From JANQKX01 sp039028695 (GTDB taxonomy: Bacteria; Pseudomonadota; Alphaproteobacteria; Kiloniellales; Kiloniellaceae), in contig JBCCHN010000022.1 of NCBI GenBank assembly GCA_039028695.1, positions 1 through 55,822 on the forward strand: a DNA stretch of 55,822 bases. The letters run 5' to 3'. Shown one piece after another: positions 52,452 through 55,822 of this stretch (position 1 is the first letter of the stretch; the number at the start of each line of letters is the position of its first letter). The position numbers were made by a program, and so were the translations under genes. The notes below the pieces were generated by a model that made no database searches, was not told the origin of the DNA, and worked only from the letters and a program-made list of their open reading frames with translations.

Positions 52452-54206
52452 ATGAAACTAAGATACTTGCTGCCGCTTTTGATGGCGTTGGTTCCGACAC
52501 TTTCATTCGCCCAGAGTTCGAAAGACCGTCCAGAATTTGCGCAGCCACCCGAGGTATCGAGCAGCGACGGTGTCCTCAATACGGAACTGACCGTTGCCCC
52601 CCACGACATCGAGGTGGGAGGTCAGAAAGTCACAACCGAGCTCTATAATGGACTCTTCGCCCCGCCCACTTTGCGGGTCCGCCCCGGCGATAAGCTTCTT
52701 TTGAATCTGAAGAACCGCCGCGGCGGCAAGACCAACTTGCACTACCATGGCACCAACACATCACCCAAGGGCAATTCCGACAATGTCTTTTTAACTGTTG
52801 AGCCGGGTGAAGACTTCCAATACGAGGTGGACTTTCCGCCTGAGCACCCCCAGGGGCTTTTCTGGTATCACCCCCACTACCACGGGACGACGGAATACCA
52901 GATCGGCAGCGGCATGTCCGGTCTCTTAAGCGTTGATGGCGTGTTGGATCCTTGGCCGGAGCTGAAAGACATCACCCAGCGCAACATGATCCTTAGGGAT
53001 ATTCAGATTGTTAAGGGAAAGGTGCCGGATCCGCCTGACAGCGGCAATCCCACCATGCGAACCCTTAATGGCCAGATCAATCCTTCGATCGCCATTCGCC
53101 CAGGTGAAATTCAGCTTTGGCGGATCGGCAATATCGGTGCCGACATCTATTATGATTTGGAAGTCGAAGGCCACAAAATCTACGAGATTGCGCGGGACGG
53201 TATCCGCCATAACCAACCTGTTGAATTTGACCATTTGCTGCTACCGGTTAGCGCCCGCACGGAATTCCTCGTCGTGGGGGGCACGGCCGGCGAATATGTG
53301 TTTAAAACCAGAGAGATCGACATGGGTCCCGCCGGAGATCCCCATCCCGAGACTGTTTTGGGTACCCTGGTCTCCAGCGGCGAGGCAGTGACCAACCTTT
53401 CTCTGCCCACGCCACAGAGCTATCCGCAGCTGCCCGATTTGCGCGATGAAGAGACCTGTTGCGCGCGGACATTCGACTTTTCCGAGACCAGCGACGGCAA
53501 TCAATTCTGCATCAACAACGCTGGTACAAACATGAACATCATCAACACGAATGTGCGAATTGGCTGTGTCGAGGAATGGACCGTTAATAATTGCACCGCG
53601 GAAAATCACGTCTTTCATCACCACCAACTTCAGTTCCAGGTCATTGAGAAAAACGGCAAAGAGGTGACATTTACGGGCTGGCAGGACACGGTGAATTTGG
53701 ATTTCCGGGCTAAAACAGAGGAATTTCCAAACCGCTGCCAGTGCGACGATCAAGGCAATTGCACCGGCTGCACCTGCCCGACAGCTGAGGATCCACACGG
53801 ATCAGTGGTCTTGCGCGTGTCATATAAAAATCCGGTAATCGAAGGAAAGGCGGTTTACCACTGCCACATTGCCGAACACGAAGACGCGGGGATGATGCAG
53901 GTGATCAACATGTCGCGTGACGCCGGTCACTGTGAAGCCGGCTCGCCCTCGTCGATCAATCGGCTGAGTCTTTCCGCAGAGGAACGAGCAGTCTGCAATC
54001 CGCGAGAGCATGACCATGCCTCTTACGAGCAGGACGCCCAATCTTCTGACGAGCAATATGTTGCCACTCTGTTGGCCAGCTTGGAAAAGGATATCCAATC
54101 CTCTCTCTGTCTCGCGCCGCAAAAAAGCGCTGCCGCCGCCGGTGTGAACCACCAAGCGAGCGCCACGACCGGAGATCAACCAGTCTTTAACATTCTCTCT
54201 CAATGA
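52452..54206 (+). CDS. Multicopper oxidase (probable ferroxidase/cuproxidase type)
   Basis: This 584-residue secreted oxidase has a Sec signal (KLRYLLPLLMALVPTLSFA). All copper motifs are visible: LHYHGTN, FWYHPHYHG, VFHHHQLQF and YHCHIAEHEDAGMM with the type 1 Cys-His pair and trailing Met. ATG 52452 has GAGGATCACC just upstream; two longer starts exist. A Cys-rich insert lies between the last two motifs (CQCDDQGNCTGCTC, about 430-445), plus a CC pair near 335, which is unusual. It overlaps the SCO gene by four bases and lies behind a Fur box, so iron oxidation during uptake is the likely role (inference). Confidence 0.88.
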   Translation: MKLRYLLPLLMALVPTLSFAQSSKDRPEFAQPPEVSSSDGVLNTELTVAPHDIEVGGQKVTTELYNGLFAPPTLRVRPGDKLLLNLKNRRGGKTNLHYHGTNTSPKGNSDNVFLTVEPGEDFQYEVDFPPEHPQGLFWYHPHYHGTTEYQIGSGMSGLLSVDGVLDPWPELKDITQRNMILRDIQIVKGKVPDPPDSGNPTMRTLNGQINPSIAIRPGEIQLWRIGNIGADIYYDLEVEGHKIYEIARDGIRHNQPVEFDHLLLPVSARTEFLVVGGTAGEYVFKTREIDMGPAGDPHPETVLGTLVSSGEAVTNLSLPTPQSYPQLPDLRDEETCCARTFDFSETSDGNQFCINNAGTNMNIINTNVRIGCVEEWTVNNCTAENHVFHHHQLQFQVIEKNGKEVTFTGWQDTVNLDFRAKTEEFPNRCQCDDQGNCTGCTCPTAEDPHGSVVLRVSYKNPVIEGKAVYHCHIAEHEDAGMMQVINMSRDAGHCEAGSPSSINRLSLSAEERAVCNPREHDHASYEQDAQSSDEQYVATLLASLEKDIQSSLCLAPQKSAAAAGVNHQASATTGDQPVFNILSQ

Positions 54207-54811
54207 TGAAGGCCCGGACCCGCCGATTGAATCGCGCGGTCGCCCTAACCAGTTTTTTGGCGATAAGCGGCCTGGCTTTTGCAAGCATTAATGCTGTCGG
54301 GGGCATTGAGGTTCAATCGGCGCCCGTGGTGGACATCGGCGGGCCGTTCGAGCTGATAGATCACAACAATATCGCCCGACGGGATAGCGATTTTCAAGGG
54401 CGCCATATGCTGGTTTATTTCGGCTATAACTGGTGCCCTGACATTTGCCCGACAACTTTGTACAACATGTCCTCAGCCCTTGACCTGTTGGGGGAACGCG
54501 ATGCCAATCGGGTGCAACCGATTTACATCTCCCTTGATCCGCGCCGGGATTCGCCCGACGACTTGAAGGACTATATCCAGTCTTTTCACCCCAGCTTCGT
54601 TGCCTTGACAGGCAGCGAGCAGGAGGTGTCTGCGGTGGCCAAGGCCTATGGAGTTGATTACGAGAAGGTTTGGGATTCCAGCGGCGACTTTTATTACGTG
54701 GACCATACAGCACTTATTTTTTTATTGGATTCCAAAGGAAATTTCGTGCGGTTTTTCAGCCATGAAGCCCAAGGCAAAGAGATCGCACAAGGTTTGCGCG
54801 AAACATTTTAA
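54203..54811 (+). CDS. SCO1/SenC/PrrC-like copper chaperone
   Basis: The 202-residue membrane-anchored thioredoxin-fold protein has an N-terminal hydrophobic anchor (ALTSFLAISGLAFASINAV), the copper-binding CxxxC in YNWCPDICPTTLYN and the conserved His in YVDHTALIFLLD. SCO proteins deliver copper or reduce thiols during copper-enzyme assembly, usually cytochrome oxidase. Here the start (ATGA overlap with the multicopper oxidase stop) points to loading of that oxidase instead. Confidence 0.9.
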   Translation: MMKARTRRLNRAVALTSFLAISGLAFASINAVGGIEVQSAPVVDIGGPFELIDHNNIARRDSDFQGRHMLVYFGYNWCPDICPTTLYNMSSALDLLGERDANRVQPIYISLDPRRDSPDDLKDYIQSFHPSFVALTGSEQEVSAVAKAYGVDYEKVWDSSGDFYYVDHTALIFLLDSKGNFVRFFSHEAQGKEIAQGLRETF

Positions 54812-54884
54812 TCAGGCTATTGGCCGTTAAATTCACTGCCGATTGAATCAGATTCCAGGGCAAGCTGACTCTAAGGCCTGCGCT

Positions 54885-55322
54885 CTACCCAGGGGGTGAC
54901 CTGTAGCCCTTTGGGTCTCGCGGTGACTGAAGCAACGTGCCTTCATACTTTGGAAGATCATCATCGAACTGGAGCCAGGTAAGATGGCTTCGATAGCTTA
55001 CATGGAAAGTCGGCCAAAAGTCGTCGGGGGCCTCCAACGACGCGGCATAGAGGTGCATTCCGCCCGGGTAATGATCCGCTTCAAAGCCCGTCGGGGAACC
55101 GCAGGTATTACAGAAGTGGCGCCGCACCCCTTTTGAGCTCTCGAAGGTTTTCGGGGCCTCTCCCAACCAATTGAAGTTCTTGATGGGCACCCCGAGCCAA
55201 GCAACCACCGGTGCGCCGCAATTGCGGCGACAATCGTCACAATGACAATAGCAGGCCCATGTTACCTCGCCATGAAATTCCCAACGTGTTTTTCCACAAA
55301 AGCAATGCCCGCGCTTTACCAT
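54885..55322 (-). CDS. GFA/CENP-V-type zinc-binding protein
   Basis: The 145-residue protein has the GFA domain: CFCGKTRWEFHG, then CYCHCDDCRRNCGAPVVAW and RHFCNTCGSPTGF, giving the Cys sets that bind two Zn ions in glutathione-dependent formaldehyde-activating-type proteins. AAGAGGAG precedes ATG. These domains are common and mostly uncharacterised; a role in glutathione-adduct chemistry is possible. It converges on the SCO gene. Confidence 0.88.
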   Translation of the reverse strand: MVKRGHCFCGKTRWEFHGEVTWACYCHCDDCRRNCGAPVVAWLGVPIKNFNWLGEAPKTFESSKGVRRHFCNTCGSPTGFEADHYPGGMHLYAASLEAPDDFWPTFHVSYRSHLTWLQFDDDLPKYEGTLLQSPRDPKGYRSPPG

Positions 55323-55595
55323 TTTTGCTCCTCTTAGATCTCCCTAGAACAGCTGATTCTGATCTGGGTCCTTGATGCGCTCGCGAATGAGCGATTGATT
55401 TGCCTGGGTAACCCATTTTTTGGAGCACGGCGAGCGCGTTGCCCAACGCCTCCAAATGGCCCCAGACCGGTTCGAACCGAAAAGCATCTTTCGGTCCAAA
55501 GGATCCCGCGGTTTTCCCAGCCTAAATCCACGAACCCGTTACATTCGACAAGACGCCCCACCTGGGTCGGGGAAAGGCACCTAAATAAACTTAGA
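55323..55595. other. Intergenic stretch before the Fur-box cluster
   Basis: No convincing gene is seen. Short frames on both strands lack family patterns. With the following 227 bases, this is the upstream region of the GFA gene and of whatever gene begins to the right of the window. Confidence 0.45.
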
Positions 55596-55662
55596 TGATA
55601 ATGATTATCATTTTCAAATAATAATGATAATTATTCTCATTTCTAGATGATAATTACTCGCA
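55596..55662. promoter_or_regulatory. Cluster of three Fur boxes
   Basis: TGATAATGATTATCA (55596-55610) is an exact match to the 7-1-7 Fur consensus. TGATAATTATTCTCA (55625-55639) follows at a 29-base step and TGATAATTACTCGCA (55648-55662), weaker, 23 bases further. The region to 55822 is A/T-rich and shows no gene start before the edge, so the controlled gene is most likely a plus-strand iron-uptake gene beyond the window. Confidence 0.85.
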
Positions 55663-55822
55663 ACTACTTGATTTTTATCACCTTTTCACGAACTTTATTT
55701 GCGCAATTAGTTGACACCCATCAAGTAGGTACTAAATTAATCACAGTACAAAAGCCTTCCTGACTGAATAGGGCTTCAATACGACATCCGGTCAGGCGGA
55801 TGCTTTTTGATTTTGGAACCGC
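55663..55822. other. Right-edge A/T-rich region
   Basis: No coding frame is evident to the edge of the window. It probably holds the leader of the next gene. AAGCCTTCCTGACTGAATAG and the later GTCAGGCGGATGCTTTT form no clear terminator. Confidence 0.35.

Noticed and set aside
1..55822. tRNA or rRNA genes, CRISPR arrays, IS elements or phage genes
   Set aside because: Intergenic regions were read on both strands and showed no cloverleaf, repeat-spacer pattern, transposase or integrase.

Overview
The window looks like a chromosomal segment of a marine alphaproteobacterium, possibly Rhodospirillales or Kiloniellales. That placement is inferred from gene content: Na+-translocating NADH:quinone reductase, glycine betaine and sulfonate catabolism, tripartite tricarboxylate transport and many Tat-exported proteins. 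No rRNA, tRNA, CRISPR array, IS element or prophage was seen. Most genes sit in compact operons with clear ribosome binding sites or 1-4 base stop/start overlaps.

Layout. (1) 1-6.6 kb: the tail of an upstream gene, a DUF6064-like membrane protein, then a minus-strand methylamine/betaine unit (BCCT carrier, ProX-like betaine-binding protein, dimethylglycine/sarcosine dehydrogenase-type enzyme), with a LysR regulator divergent from it. (2) 7.7-9.1 kb: a Tat-signal protein that resembles the alanyl-tRNA synthetase catalytic core, followed by a possible decayed gene. (3) 9.1-19.9 kb: an organosulfur island with an IclR regulator, enoyl-CoA hydratase-like protein, class III CoA-transferase, thiol dioxygenase, FAD amine oxidase, a broken rhodanese gene, a BisC/TorA-type molybdoenzyme, a cystathionine beta-lyase-like C-S lyase and an orphan peptide-type binding protein. 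Two divergent promoters in this island share a near-identical 30-bp element. (4) 20-28.2 kb: an MFS exporter, then a TctCBA transporter directly fused to SauS- and SauT-like genes, which reads as sulfoacetate uptake and conversion to sulfoacetaldehyde. (5) 28.4-37.9 kb: a Gfo/Idh/MocA oxidoreductase, an ApbE lipoprotein, a CBS-domain protein and the complete nqrABCDEF plus nqrM operon.

(6) 37.9-48.4 kb: an iron region. An 83-residue Tat-exported peptide with a Ser/Asp/Glu-only-like tail is translationally coupled to a JmjC/cupin_4 oxygenase, under a 19-bp Fur-like palindrome. Divergent from it are a ferredoxin-NADP reductase, an IsdG/HmoA-type haem-degrading monooxygenase, FecI, FecR, a TonB-dependent receptor with STN domain (behind a second palindrome of the same class), and a PepSY reductase with two small membrane proteins. 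(7) 48.6-55.8 kb: an aldehyde dehydrogenase, a ferritin, an OprB-like porin, a multicopper oxidase coupled to a SCO1-like copper chaperone (a Fur box precedes the oxidase), a GFA-family protein, and a cluster of Fur boxes at the right edge that must serve a gene beyond the window.

The best candidates for something undescribed are the iron-regulated acidic peptide/JmjC oxygenase pair, the organosulfur island with its shared operator, and the exported AlaRS-like protein. Their functions are inference; the motifs and gene arrangement are visible in the sequence.
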